A stretch of DNA of 64,000 bases from the NCBI RefSeq assembly GCF_014805685.1, contig NC_060890.1, forward strand, positions 14,789,500 to 14,853,499, in the 5' to 3' direction. The notes under the pieces are model-generated. The model was given only the letters and a program-made list of their open reading frames with translations. It was not told the origin of the DNA and did no database searches. Each line of letters starts with the position of its first letter. The stretch's first letter is position 1. The position numbers and the translations under genes are program-made. This stretch comes from Silurus meridionalis. Its lineage: Eukaryota; Chordata; Actinopteri; Siluriformes; Siluridae. This document shows positions 26,752-39,182 of the stretch, one piece after another.

Positions 26752-29740
26752 CTTGTTCTTCTTCTTTCGGCTTCTCCCATTAGGGGTCGCCACAGCGGAT
26801 CATCCTTTTCCATTCCCCTCTGTCCATTACATCTACCTCTTTCAACCTAACTACCTGCATGTCTTCACTCACCACATCCATAAACCGCCTCCTTGGTCTT
26901 CCTTTTTTCCTCCTTCCTGGTGGCTCCATCCTCAGCATTCTCCTACCAATATACCCCATGTCCCTCCTCTCCAAACATCTCCAAACCATCTCAATCTCGC
27001 CTTCCTCACCGTGCCTCCAAAACGACCTCCAGCTCCCCCTCCTGCTACCTCCAGCTCTGCTTTCTGTCTTTTACTTAATGCCACTGTCTCTAAACAGTAA
27101 CATACAACATTGCAGGTCTCACCACAGTCCTAGAAACTTTCCCTTTCACTCTTGCAGATACTATTCTATCACAAATCATTCCTGCCACTCTTCTCCACCC
27201 AATCCACCCTGCCTGCACTCTTTTCTTCACTTCCCTAACACACTTTTCAATACTTTGCACTGTTGACCCCACATACCTGAACTCCTCCACCTTCTCCACC
27301 TCACCTACCTGCAACTGCACCACTTTACTGCCCTCCCTCTCATTCACACACATTCTGTCTTACTCCTACTGACTTTCATTCCCCTTCTCTCCAGTGCATA
27401 CCTATACCCCTACAAGCTCTTCTCAACCTGCTCCCTACTCCCAGCACAAATTACAATATCATCCGCAAACATCATAGTCCATGCAGACTCTGACCTAGTC
27501 CGTCAACCTGTCCATCACCACTGCAAACAGGAAAGGACTCAGGGCCAATCCTTGATGCAGTCCAACCTCCACCTTGAACCACTCTGTCGTTCCTACTGCA
27601 CACTTCATTGCTGTCACACTGTCCTCATACATGTCCTGCACTACCCTCACATACTTCTCTGACACACCTGACTTCCTCATACAATACCACAACTCCTCTC
27701 TTGGCACCCTGTCGTATGCTTTCTCTAAATCCACAAACACACAATGCAACTCCTTCTGACCTTCTGACCATCGGCATGAAACCATACCCCTCTTCTCTCA
27801 GCCTGGCTTCCACTACTCTTTCCCATAACTTCATGGTGTGATTAACATAATTCCCCTGTAGTTACTGCAGGTCTGCACATCACCCTTATAATAAGATTGG
27901 TACCAGCACACTCCTTCTCCATTCCTCAGGCATCTTCTCACCTTCCAAAACCCTGTTAAACAATCTTGTTATAAACTCCATTGCCATCTCTCCTAAACAT
28001 CTCCATGCTTCTACTGATATGTCCTCTGGTCCAACCGACTTTCCACTCTTCATCCTCCTAATTGATGCTCTCACTTCCTCCTTACTAATCCTATCCACTT
28101 CCTGCTTCACCATCTCCACACTATCCAACCTTTTCACTATAATTTTCCTCATTCATCAGCTGCTCAAAATATTTAATCCATCTTCTCAACACACTCTCCT
28201 CACTAGTCAACACATTTCCATCTCCATCCTTTATTGCTCTAACTTGCAGCACATCCTTCCCAGCTCGGTCCCTCTGCCTGGCCAATCAGTACAAATCCTT
28301 TTCTCCCTCCTTAGTGTCTAACTTCACAAACTGCACCTCATATGCCTTTTCCTTGGCTTTCACCACATCCCTCTTCACCTGCTGCCGCATCTCCTTGTAC
28401 TTTTGCCTACTTTTGTCATCACTATGTCGATCCCAATTCTGTTTTGCCAGCCTCTTGCTCCTTATGCTTTCCTGCACTTCCTCATTCCACCACCATGTCT
28501 CTTTGTCTTCCTTTCTATTTTCAGATGTCACAAGTCCAAGTACCTTTCTAGCTGTCTCCCTTATCACTTCTGCAGTAGTTGCCTAATCATCCAGCACCTC
28601 TTCACCACCACCAAGACCCTGTCTGACCTCTTCCCTGAATTTCACACTACAGTCTTCCTCCTTCAGTCTCTACCTTATTCTTCTTTCAGTCTTCACTCTC
28701 CTCCTCTTCTTCTTCACCTCCAAAACCATCCCACAGACCACCATGCGATGCTGTTTAGCAACACTGTCCCCTGCCAACACCTTACTCTCCAATCTCCTTT
28801 AGGTTGCATCTCCTACATAGAACATAGTCCACCTGTGAGCACCTTCCTCCACTCTTATACGTCACCCTATTATCCTCCTTCTTTTTAAAATAAGTGTTCG
28901 CCACTGCCATTTCCATCCTTTTAGCAAAATGTACCACCATCTGCCCTTCCACATTCCTCTCCTTAAAGCCATACCTACCCATCACCTCCTCATCACCTCT
29001 GTTCCCTTCACCTACATGAACATTCAAATCTGCCCCAATCAGCATTCTTTCATTCCTAGGTACCCCTTCTACCACTTCATCTAACTCACTAGAGAATTTT
29101 TCCTTCTCCTCCATCTCACAACCCACTTGTGGAGCATAGGCACTGATGACATTTATCATCACGCCTATAACTTCCACCTTCACGTTCATCACCCTATTAG
29201 AAACTCTCTTCACCTCCACTACACTCTTACTAAGCTCTTCCTTCAGAATTAACCCTTACACCATTTTTCTTTCCATCCACACCATGATTGAACAGTTTAA
29301 ACCCACCTCCAATGTTCCTGGTCTTACTCCCTTTTCACTTAGTCTCCTGAACACACAACATATCCACCTTTCTCCTCTCCATCATATCAGCTAACTCTCT
29401 CCCTTTACCCGTCATAGTACCAACATTTAAAGTACCAACTCGAACCTCCACTCTCCTACACTTTTCCTTTTCCTGCCGTCTCTGTAGTCATCTTCCTCCT
29501 CTCCTTCTCCTCCTTTGGCCAATTGTAGCCCAATTTCCACCGGTACCCTGTTGGCTAACGATACCTGTGGCGGTCGTTGGTAACCCGGACCTCGACCGAT
29601 CTGGTATGAAATTATTTTTCGTGATCTGCGTACTTGATTTGGCACTTTTTACGCTGGTTGCCCTTCCTAACGCAACCCTCTATATTTATCCAGGCTTGGG
29701 ACCGGCACTAAGAGTGCACTGGCTTGTGCCTCCCTAATGG
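26752..29740 (-). mobile_element. RTE-type LINE, nearly full length, broken by frameshifts
   Basis: Reading on the minus strand from about 29740, a leader is followed by an AP-type endonuclease. It opens VGTLNVGTMTGKG (about 29430-29390) and carries NVISAYAPQVGCEMEEKEKF and MLIGADLNVHVGEGNRGDEE. The reverse transcriptase follows, with [20 protein letters not shown] (about 27730-27670), [18 protein letters not shown] and FADDIVICAGSREQVE (about 27470-27430). The C-terminal part has CVNEREGSKVVQLQVGEVEK and ERRDMGYIGRRMLRME. The tail ends GGCGACCCCTAATGGGAG plus (GAA)n, typical of RTE elements. Several stops and frame changes mean it is not active. The clade is assigned from motif memory. Confidence 0.85.
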
Positions 29741-32700
29741 CTGGGTTATATTAGTTAAATAATAAATACATTAATTAAACAATTTGAAAGCAAATATTCA
29801 GAAAGGTTTGCATGGATTGTTTTTGTATTCCAGTCCTGCCTTAAAAAGATTAATTATTAAATTTTTATTAGGAAACTATATATTATTAGCTTATAAATAT
29901 TTTATTACCAACCTTAAATGAAATTATACCACACTGCTGTTCAGTTCTCAAATCTGGCTGCAGATGTTGATTAGTTTTCTATAATCATTTAATGCTATAG
30001 TTTCTACAGTAGCAGCTAATCTATAGGCATGTGTATGGGAAGTCTGTAACTAATAATAAAATGATGAAAAAACAAGAAAGCCCTAATGGCTGTAGTGAGG
30101 TGTTCTCTAAGGAGATGCTGATTTAATATTTATAGAAGGAGTCTACATTGTCAACACTTTTTTATTTTTATCAGCAAACGTAAAGGTATTGTTGTGAAAG
30201 AAAAACATTATGTATGGAGGATATTGTATTTTTGTAGTTTCTTTGCAACATTACAACCTCTGGTGTTTTTGTAGGCTTGTTATTTATAGTACAAGGGAAC
30301 TTGAGGGAAATACAGTTTGTAACAATTATACAGTATTTTATAAATTAATGGATGTCTTAAGAAGAAATTACTTTTTATAAAACATTACAGAACATTAACT
30401 GCAGCTAGAACAGGATAAAAATATGCTGTGCCATTGTTTAACTGAAAAAAGGTTGGCAGTTGATTATTTTCCTGTGACCGGATATCATGACACTTGGAGG
30501 AAAGTGATAACTGGCTCTTCCACATGTATCAGTTCACAGTTTCGCATGATTGGTTAGTGTCACTGTGATTGATAGGGGAGAGAGAATGCCACTTCACACA
30601 TAGAGTACAGCCATATTTTCTTTCCTTGGCTCCCAGCCATAGATGGCTATAGTGTTGTCTTGTGCAACCCTGTTCATTATTGTTCTATAAAAGCATATCC
30701 TATTTAGTTTTGTTCGATACTTGTTTTGTCTCGGTGCACTGTATCATGGGTAAATAAGCCACACTTATTTGATGGACATTTTAATGCCACTGATCTGCTG
30801 GATTTATTTATTTAAACTCCTTGCATGCCTCATGTGTCAACATTGGCAGCAAAGTCCGGGAAAGATGACTCCACTCAGGTCAAGTGCCAAAGCATGCAAT
30901 ACCTTTTTTTTACAATAATGTAAATTCTCCTTTGGAGATGCATTTCATTTCCTTATTTGGTTGTTCCTTGTTATTGAGCAGATCTTGTACCGGTTATCTC
31001 AAGATGGGTTAGCACAAGGAAAAATGAAGCAGTTCATATCATTTTTCATATCATTTGTGATCATATTTTTTAGCGCTTATTTGGTAGGTACGCTACAGTT
31101 AAGTGATACTGCACAAGGGATATCTTGGTGACTTGGTGTATGTTTGATGTTTGGTACTGCCTTCTTGTGCTCGTTCTTGCACCCTGTGTGTCTATCCTAT
31201 ATGTACAGTCTTATAGTCTAATCCCTTATCCTCCTGCCTATGTTAAATCATACTTCTTCAGCTGCTATTCCATGTCATGTTTTTGTCATTTCACTCTCAC
31301 TTTTAAATGAGAGTGAAAATTCAATATTTAAAATTCCTAAAGTGTTACTCAGATCAAGTCTTGTGTAGGTGATGGACAGGTTGGTAGGTATATCATGATC
31401 TTTGTGGGTTTCATTGACCAGAAAACTGGTATACCATGAAAGCTTACAGGAATACTAACACAATGAATACTAAATGTCACTCAACTACTAACTACTAAGC
31501 TATACTATTTATCTTAATTTTTTTTTTTTTATTATCCGTTCCTAAACACATTGATTTTTGTGATATAGGTTCAAACATGCATCTGTTTTAGAGGAAGTGG
31601 GAGTGGGAGTGAAGATGTACTTCAACAACTCCTCAACCTTGAGTCCACTGATTTGATGGCAGCAAGCTTTGCATCGACTCTTCACTAAAACCCCAATCAA
31701 CAACCTTCCCCAACAGCTATGTGGTTTGAATCCTGATAAATGTTTAATACACTGTAGAGCCCATTAGAGAGAAGCAGCCTTAGTGCTAATGTTTTAAAAG
31801 TGTGGGCTTCTGGTGTGGGTGGTGAAGAGTAGGCAAGACTTTGCAATTCTTCTGCCAAAATTTCCAAACAGTTGTATGTAGAATCGCATCAGAATCGTTC
31901 TGATTTTCTCCATTACAATATGCGATGATGATCATTTTTCCTTCAGATAAAGAGCAAATCAGATTGCACATGTCTACTGACAACCTGTGGGATGTCTACT
32001 CTTTTTTTTTTCTTTTTTTTTTTTTTTACAAATTATACATGTCCCCTCATTGAGGACACACATAGCCCTGCTATTAAAAAATAGCCGTAATTGGGAGAGT
32101 ACTAGGACATGACATAAGATTTTATATTAGACACAGAGAGGCCAGTGGGAAGGTGGCCCACGGCCATCCCACAGTGTTTATGTAAGAGAGTGCATCACAC
32201 TTCAGCTCGTGTTAGCATCTGCCCCCTCACCACACGTTCCCAACTGACCTGTTTTATACACCACACCACACCTCAGCAGAGGGAAAGCGGAGGTAAGAAA
32301 AAAAAGGAGAAACTGATGTAAGGCTGAACATGGAGTAATAGAAATTCATCAAGCTGAAGCTAGTTTGTTTGTGTGCATCTGGGTTGTGCATACTGGAATA
32401 TCGTTTAGGCTTGTTGCCTAAGCTGATGTGCTCCTCCCAAAGTGCACCCTGGATATGTTGTAACTTTATTATATATATTTAATCCTTTTGCAAGCGTTCT
32501 AGGGTGGAGATAATTTGCACAGACTGAGATAAATAGATGGAGTAGGAGAGAAAGAGAAAGAGAGAAATTATTTTGTGCTAATGGATTTTGAGTACTGCCT
32601 GATACAGTTTGCTTTATACCTAGCACACATCCTGTAAAGGGTCCTCGTAACCCTGCACTCATGTTCGGTGCATGTGTCATGCTGACATGCTGGGAATTTG

Positions 32701-32957
32701 CTATGCTGTCTGGGGATCTCTGTAGCCTAGAGACTTAAGCAGTGCATGTTTGTCTGTAATTAAGAGCAGCAGGTCAATGAACATACAGAACACAACAGTT
32801 TTATTGAGGGTGTGGTGATTCTATTACAGGCCAAGACTCTTTCCTAGTTGTAGGTGACGCCACTAGGAAGGTGCCATGCTGACATTTCCATAACTGTTTC
32901 ATAGTCTGTGCACATGTGCACTGCAGTTTAGTTTCTGAGATTTTTCAAGCGTACAGC

Positions 32958-33023
<66 letters not shown>

Positions 33024-33439
33024 TGTGTGTCTGTGTGTGTTTTTGAGCCTGTGGGCGTCCTGTGTCACTGTGATTCTCCTTCCTCTCAGCAGATGAGTGA
33101 GTTACACATCCATGACTGTCCTTTTGGGATTTCATGTCTTTGTGTCTGAATGAGAAAGACAAAAGCAAATAACAAGTGACATTGGAGCAGACTCAAACAA
33201 ATCTCTAAACAAGCCACATGCAGACCACATGCAGAGACTGTATTTCTGATCCATGAATCTGAACTGCGTATATCAGATATATACAAAGCACTAGTTGGAA
33301 ATTAATACTGTATTTGGGGATATAGAAATAATTGGCATGCAAATTGAACCAAAATGTGACACTAATGGATTTTGAAGCCACTTACACTAGAGCTATATAC
33401 ACTAATACACACACTGATCAGGCCTCACCTTGAAACAAC
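29741..33439. other. Intergenic between the LINE and the Tc1 relic
   Basis: AT-rich unique sequence with a (GT)n at 32960. No coding exon is recognised. Confidence 0.55.
32960..33039. repeat. (GT)n microsatellite
   Basis: About 62 bp of GT followed by TCTGTGTGTCTGTGTGTG. Confidence 0.95.
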
Positions 33440-34260
33440 ATGTCTAAGATCGTGTGTCCCTTTGTTTCACCAAAACAGCTCTGACCCTTTGAGGCAAAAA
33501 GCCTCTGTATGTGTGCTAGAATATCAGATCCTTTAAGTCCTGTAAATTGCAAGGTGGGGCTTTAGACTTATTTGTCCAGCACGTCCCATAAAAGCTTCCT
33601 TTGGGGAATTTGCAGACCACTATGAAGTTTTTGTCATGTTCCTAAACCATTCCTGAACAATATTTGCAATGTGGCAGGGCACATTAACATGTATCACTGC
33701 TATTAGGGAATTTGTTTGCCATGAATGCGTGTACTTAGTCGGCAACAGTGTTTCAGTAGGTGCTGTGTGTCAAAGAAACATCCACATGAATGTGAGAACC
33801 TAAGGTTTCTCAGGAAATCACACTGCATCAGTTGGCTTTGCTTTTTTACCATAGTATATCCTTGTGCCAATTCTTCTACCAAAAAGTGATGTACATACAC
33901 CCGGCCATCCACATGATGTAAAAAAAACCATGATTCATCAGTTCAGGTCACCTTCTTCCATTGTCCTATGGCCTCTTTCTAATGCGCACACTACAATATG
34001 TGCAAATACAGCAAGCTGTGACACACTGTGTTATGATTTCTTTCTATCATGTCCAGCAATTTGTGCTCCAGTAGCTCTTCTGTGAGATCTGACCAGATGG
34101 GCTAGCCTTTGCTCCTCAAACACCTTGGGTGCCCATGGCCCTGTCACTGGTTCACCACTTGTCCATCTCTCTACCACTTTTTGTAGGCACAAACACCTGA
34201 CTACCATGAACAACCCCAAAAGTCCTGTCATTTTGAAGATGCTGTGACCCAGTCATATAG
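33440..34260 (-). mobile_element. Decayed Tc1-like transposon of a second family
   Basis: Minus-strand pieces in several frames line up in transposase order. A helix-turn-helix-like RLAHLVRSHRRATGAQIAGH lies at about 34075-34135, then HHVDGRVYVHHFLVEELAQG at about 33850-33915. A frame-shifted HIHVDVSLTHSTY-like stretch is near 33770, and HVNVPCHIANIVQEWF near 33650. Several indels and stops are present. Family assignment is from motif memory. Confidence 0.7.
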
Positions 34261-35691
34261 CCACCACAATGTGTTTTTAATTCCCTTACACAATGCATAT
34301 TTAATGTTTCAAACAGATTTCACATTGATTTCTGAAAATGTATCTAGAGTTAGATTTCAAAAAGCTAATATTTCAAACTGAAGGGACAATGCAATTTTGA
34401 GTTATTATTATTATAAAAATACAATTTGGCGCTCTTGACTATATGCTGCTTCAACAATTATAACTAAACGGATGCTGTTTAGTTATATAGCACATGTACA
34501 TACTCAGAGCAGTCCAAGGAAACCATTTTGCCTTGACTAAAGGACTAAGACTGTGAATTATTAATGAACATGCAGTCAACCAGATATCACTACAGTTCAG
34601 TGCAGCCAGAGTTGCTGAGTGTGTATCAGCAGGTCTGTAGGTGTGCGTTTGTGTATCAAGATACACCTTCTTATGTGCCATGAGTGGGACATTCTCCAAA
34701 GCATTGTGGCTTGACACAGTCTGCCTTGTGTAGAGTGAACATTGTGTTTTACATATTCATACACACTGTGTAGGCGCAACTTTAAGATGCAAATGGTTCT
34801 TCCTCCTTAAAAAAAGCTCTCACTGGAATCAAAAAAACACTTTACATCTGCCTACACAAAGACAGCACATGTTCCTCTTTCATTGGCCACTATTAAATGT
34901 TTACTTTTTGTTACTGTTGAAATGTCAAATTTGATTAGATGAGAATTTATTAGGACACATACAGAGATCAACATTGTTGACAGGTCACTGGGTGTTGCCT
35001 TCTACCTCATCAGGAATTTCCCATCTAAAACATTCATGTATAATTGAACTGTTGAGCACTGAGAATAGACTTGCATTACGTCATTGGCTTCATCCTCCTC
35101 CTTCTCCATGATTCAGCTTGCAAATGACAGGACAAGTCATGCATAATATGGCGTAAAATTTCATTGGCCATCCATTGGATTGTCTGGGAGGCTGCCAGAC
35201 AGCCATGTGTTCATTTAAACCATACACACAGTGCTGTGTAGGAGGTAATGAGGGGACATGCTTTTTTTGCTTTTCTGTCGAGGCACTCAAATAAATCAAT
35301 CGGAATATTTTCAAATATAAATAATATAATAAAATAAATAATCCAATAATGCTATCTTTTAAAATACATTACTCCCTCAGTCTCTCGGATTCCAGAGTTT
35401 TAAAGGCCCTAAATTTTAACTTTATATTTTTGCCCTGTTTAAAATAAATTTTCAGGGAGGAAGGCAGAAAGCAGGAAAAGAAGCAAAATGAGGAAACAGT
35501 AAATGTAGTAAAGGCATAGATATTAGGAAAGATCAGGAGTCAGTGAACCAGATGGATAAATAGATTAAAAATGTCCAGCTTTTTAAAATTTATTTATTTA
35601 TTTATTTTTTTTGAAAGAGGTTTTGCTTTCAAACTGTGTAGATACACACAGCAGGGGCATCAGTGCCAGTCCCCAGTATCCTACATCTGTC

Positions 35692-35693
<2 letters not shown>

Positions 35694-35739
<46 letters not shown>
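35694..35739. repeat. (CA)n microsatellite
   Basis: About 45 bp of perfect CA. Confidence 0.95.
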
Positions 35740-35743
<4 letters not shown>

Positions 35744-36676
35744 TACTACTAGGCTGTATTGTGGATGGATGACTCAGGTAGAATCAGGGGGGATGGGTGT
35801 ATATGATGTTCCTGTTCTTGTGTGTACGCAACCAACCATCTGGAATCAAGGACAGACGACATCACTTTCAAGAGAGGCCTGCTTTCAAAAAAACAAAAAA
35901 ACGACCTGATTAAAATGCACCATGTATGCACATAGAGTCAGGAGTTTAATATAATGAAAATTCTATTTGTATGACAATACAGATTTCTTGTCCTGTTAAA
36001 AAGTCTGTCTGATTTAGTAGGTCAGTGTTGTGAAGCGTGAAACCATGAGCCATGGGCAGTTTAGTCCTCATGACCAAGGACTGTTAAGGTCAATGTCAGT
36101 CTATCACAGTAGTGCAAATGAGCCATTGAGGAAATGGGTCAGCACATGTAATATAGTTTAAAAGCTGGTTTCTGTTTAGTTTTCTGAGGTTTTTTACCCA
36201 GGCTTTGTTGCAGAATTTTTTCATTAAGCACCATAAGTGACTTAGGACCAGTGAGAGAAATTGCTGTGAGGCACGCTGCTGGGTTCTCCTTCGCGAGTCC
36301 TCAGCAAGTGCCAGACACAGTGATGGACGAGCTGGGGGGCTCGGGGAGTGCGCAAGGGTGTAGCATCCTTCCCTTTTCTTCTCCCTTCCTGCTTCTCTGC
36401 TCTTTTATTGTTAGCACAGACTCAGACTATCTATAGTCAACCTCTGACCTCATTTGACAAAAAAACATGAACGCTTGCCTACTTCTCAACAACAAGCTTT
36501 TCTTGTGTTTGTAGGGCAGTGCTGAGAAGTGTGAAGTTTAAATATAATGTACTGCAGTATCTGCTGTGGCACAAACTAAAGATTAAAACAGAGCATCCCG
36601 TTACAGCGCCATTTCTGTTTAAAGCAGTACTATAAGTAACGTTGCACTGCATTTTGCAATCAGGGCAGATAGCTAA

Positions 36677-36678
<2 letters not shown>

Positions 36679-36719
<41 letters not shown>
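36679..36719. repeat. (CA)n microsatellite
   Basis: About 40 bp of perfect CA. Confidence 0.95.
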
Positions 36720-36721
<2 letters not shown>

Positions 36722-37263
36722 GCAGTGACCCACATAGCTGACAGGTAATGATGCAAGAAGAGGCAGGTGGTCATCATGGTGGGCGGGTGGATCTGTCTGT
36801 CCACACACACCAACGTGCGCTCATACACAGATGGCCGCAGAGTCCTGCCCCCCTTTGCCTCTCTCAGGGCTGACTGCAGGCTCATTAGTAAGCCTCCAGA
36901 CAGAAGACAAGGCTAGGAGATTTATGCATAAATGTAAAGGGATCTGCTTATAAGGAAAGTAAAGAAGAAAAAACGAAGAATTCTTTAGAACATGGGAAGT
37001 AGGAAGAGCAGCCTCTGCTGGACAAACTTTTAATAATGCAGCACGGACAGGTCCTGCGTCATGTACAATACATGACTGACAAATGGGTTAAATTGATGTA
37101 TTTCATTTCCGGCACCATGTATTAGTCATGTACATTACAGATCTTTTTAGTGAGCCGGCTTATTTTACTACAAAACTCACTGACAGTTTTCCCCAAAACT
37201 GTCTAAGGTTTTCAGCACCTATACTTTAAAACGCATTGTATAATTCAATATTATACTATGAAT

Positions 37264-37265
<2 letters not shown>

Positions 37266-37347
<82 letters not shown>
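37266..37347. repeat. (AT)n microsatellite
   Basis: About 82 bp of perfect AT in the intergenic region between camk2g and sec24c. Confidence 0.95.
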
Positions 37348-37351
<4 letters not shown>

Positions 37352-38654
37352 CATTCACCTGATGAATATGCTCTAAAACTAGGGTTTTACTTTTTCTAGC
37401 CAGGATCTCAATTAACTATAAAGAAAAACTGCAGACACCTTAATGTGTTTATGAGTAAATTGTTTATTTATTTATTTTTATTATTATTTGCAATTATTTG
37501 TTAAATTTGTTTTAATTACTAAACAATAATAATGATGACTAATTTACTTCTTTATCTTCTTATTATTATAAAACACTAATCAAATAAACACAATAATTTT
37601 TGATTCAATTAAGCACAATTGCATGATCAAAAGTTCAGGATTGGATCACTGACTACTGTTATTCAGTATGTAATGAACACAGAGAAAAAAGCATGACAAA
37701 CAGTAAAATGTCCTAGTGCAGTTATACTAGATAGAAACTCTCTTTACAGGCTGCTCGTCTATTCAAACTTCAGAATGAGAATGATAATCTTTAATATCCT
37801 TTAAGAAATATTGTCCATCCGATTGTCCTAAGACTTCCATATAAGGACTCACCCACATTCCCATTTATTGTCCTAAAGGCACACTCTTCGAGCTGTTCTC
37901 ATTTCCATATGGGGACACAATGACGCACCTAATGCTGCCCACAGAGCTTATTCCAATTTGTCAGCCCCTCAGACCAGATATGAACACAAATGTTTGAGGT
38001 AGTGGACCATTCTCAGTGCAGCAGAATCAAAGATATGACCATGTGAGTTGTGCTGGAGATTAATGGATGAGACATAGCAGTATTGCTTTTAATGATTGTG
38101 TTTTCATATTAGCACTTTATTCGAAAATCTTCCATAGTGATGCACAGCTTGTTCTAATCACCTTCTATTCCAACAATTTTCTGTTTCTTACCACAGGATT
38201 TGCCACAAAACATCTGAAAACAAGCAGTGAAATGAATAATAAGTGTGTGGCCAGTGATCAGCTTTTTAAACAAATTACACAGGAGGCAGGGGAGAAAGTG
38301 GGCTTATCACACAGCTCTGCGTCAGATTACAGAAATAGTGTTGCTTGTGGGAAACATATTACCTACACACTTGGATTTAATGAATGGAATGCACGAGGTG
38401 TGTCGGTTTTAGGGCCTGCTGCCTGCAAGGCGAATTAGTAATTGCAAAAACAATGGAAAGACCTCTGTTTCTCACCGAACTGATTCCATCTGTTGAAACT
38501 CTGCTTCATTAATTGCCTTTTAAATAAAAAGAGACTGAGCAACGCAGCTTTGCTTGGGAAAAATGTTAAAAGAAGACTGAAACAGAAACTTGAGTGCTTC
38601 ACTGCAGTTTTGTCAAGATATAAAAAATAAAGGTAGTGTACCTCTAATCAATAC

Positions 38655-39182
38655 ATTAAAGGTACACTATATTGCTATATTACTATATTAGTCATAAGTT
38701 TGGCATGTAATTTTTGAGAATTGCATTCCACATTGAGTCGGAATTTGCTCTTATAATTCCTTCCACTCTCCTGGGAAGTTGTTCCACTAGATTTTCTAGT
38801 GTGCTTGTAAATATTTGTGTTTATCATCAACAAGGGTGTTAAAGTCAGCTATTGATGTAGGTGAGGAGGCCTGGGGTGCAGTCAGTGTTCCAATTAATTC
38901 CAAAGGTGTTCAGTAGGGTTGAGATCAGAGCTCTATAGCAGGCCACTCAAGATCTTTCACTCCAAACCATGTAAACCAGATCTTCATGGAGCTCGCTTTG
39001 TGCACAGGGGCATTGCCATGCTAGAACAGGTTTGGGTTTCCAAGTTCAAGTGAATGCAAAATTGTATTATACCGCATCCAAAGATTTTGTGCCTCCAGCA
39101 CTGTGTTAACAGTTTGGACAAGAACCACATATGTCAGGAAAGGTCAGGTGTCTCAATACTTCTATCCATATAGTGTATCTAG
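38655..39182 (+). mobile_element. TA-type DNA repeat (MITE-like), copy 2
   Basis: Contains GAGGCCTGGGGTGCAGTCAG and GTTGAGATCAGAGCTCTATA, and ends GTGTCTCAATACTTCTATCC plus ATATAGTGTA. This is the opposite orientation to the copy at 10818. Ends with TACACTATAT-like inverted repeats. Confidence 0.65.

Larger units (their letters stand above)
34261..38654. other. Intergenic, microsatellites only
   Basis: Contains (CA)n runs at 35694 and 36679 and an (AT)n at 37266. A somewhat GC-richer patch at 36260-36370 and one at 38150-38460 hold open frames without recognisable protein features. Confidence 0.5.

Noticed and set aside
26753..29394. Several plus-strand open frames of 80-160 codons with many Pro/Ser/Leu
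   Set aside because: They are antisense shadows of the minus-strand RTE LINE.
32899..33168. Open frames made of Val-Cys or His-Thr runs here and at other (CA)n/(GT)n sites
   Set aside because: Dinucleotide repeats lack stops in all frames; these are not genes.
36240..36450. GC-richer patch with a 61-codon frame, possible exon
   Set aside because: No splice-site pair that keeps the frame, no motif and no neighbouring exons.
38067..38438. 123-codon plus-strand open frame
   Set aside because: The composition is not protein-like, there is no motif and no splice partner. It is probably a chance frame in unique DNA.
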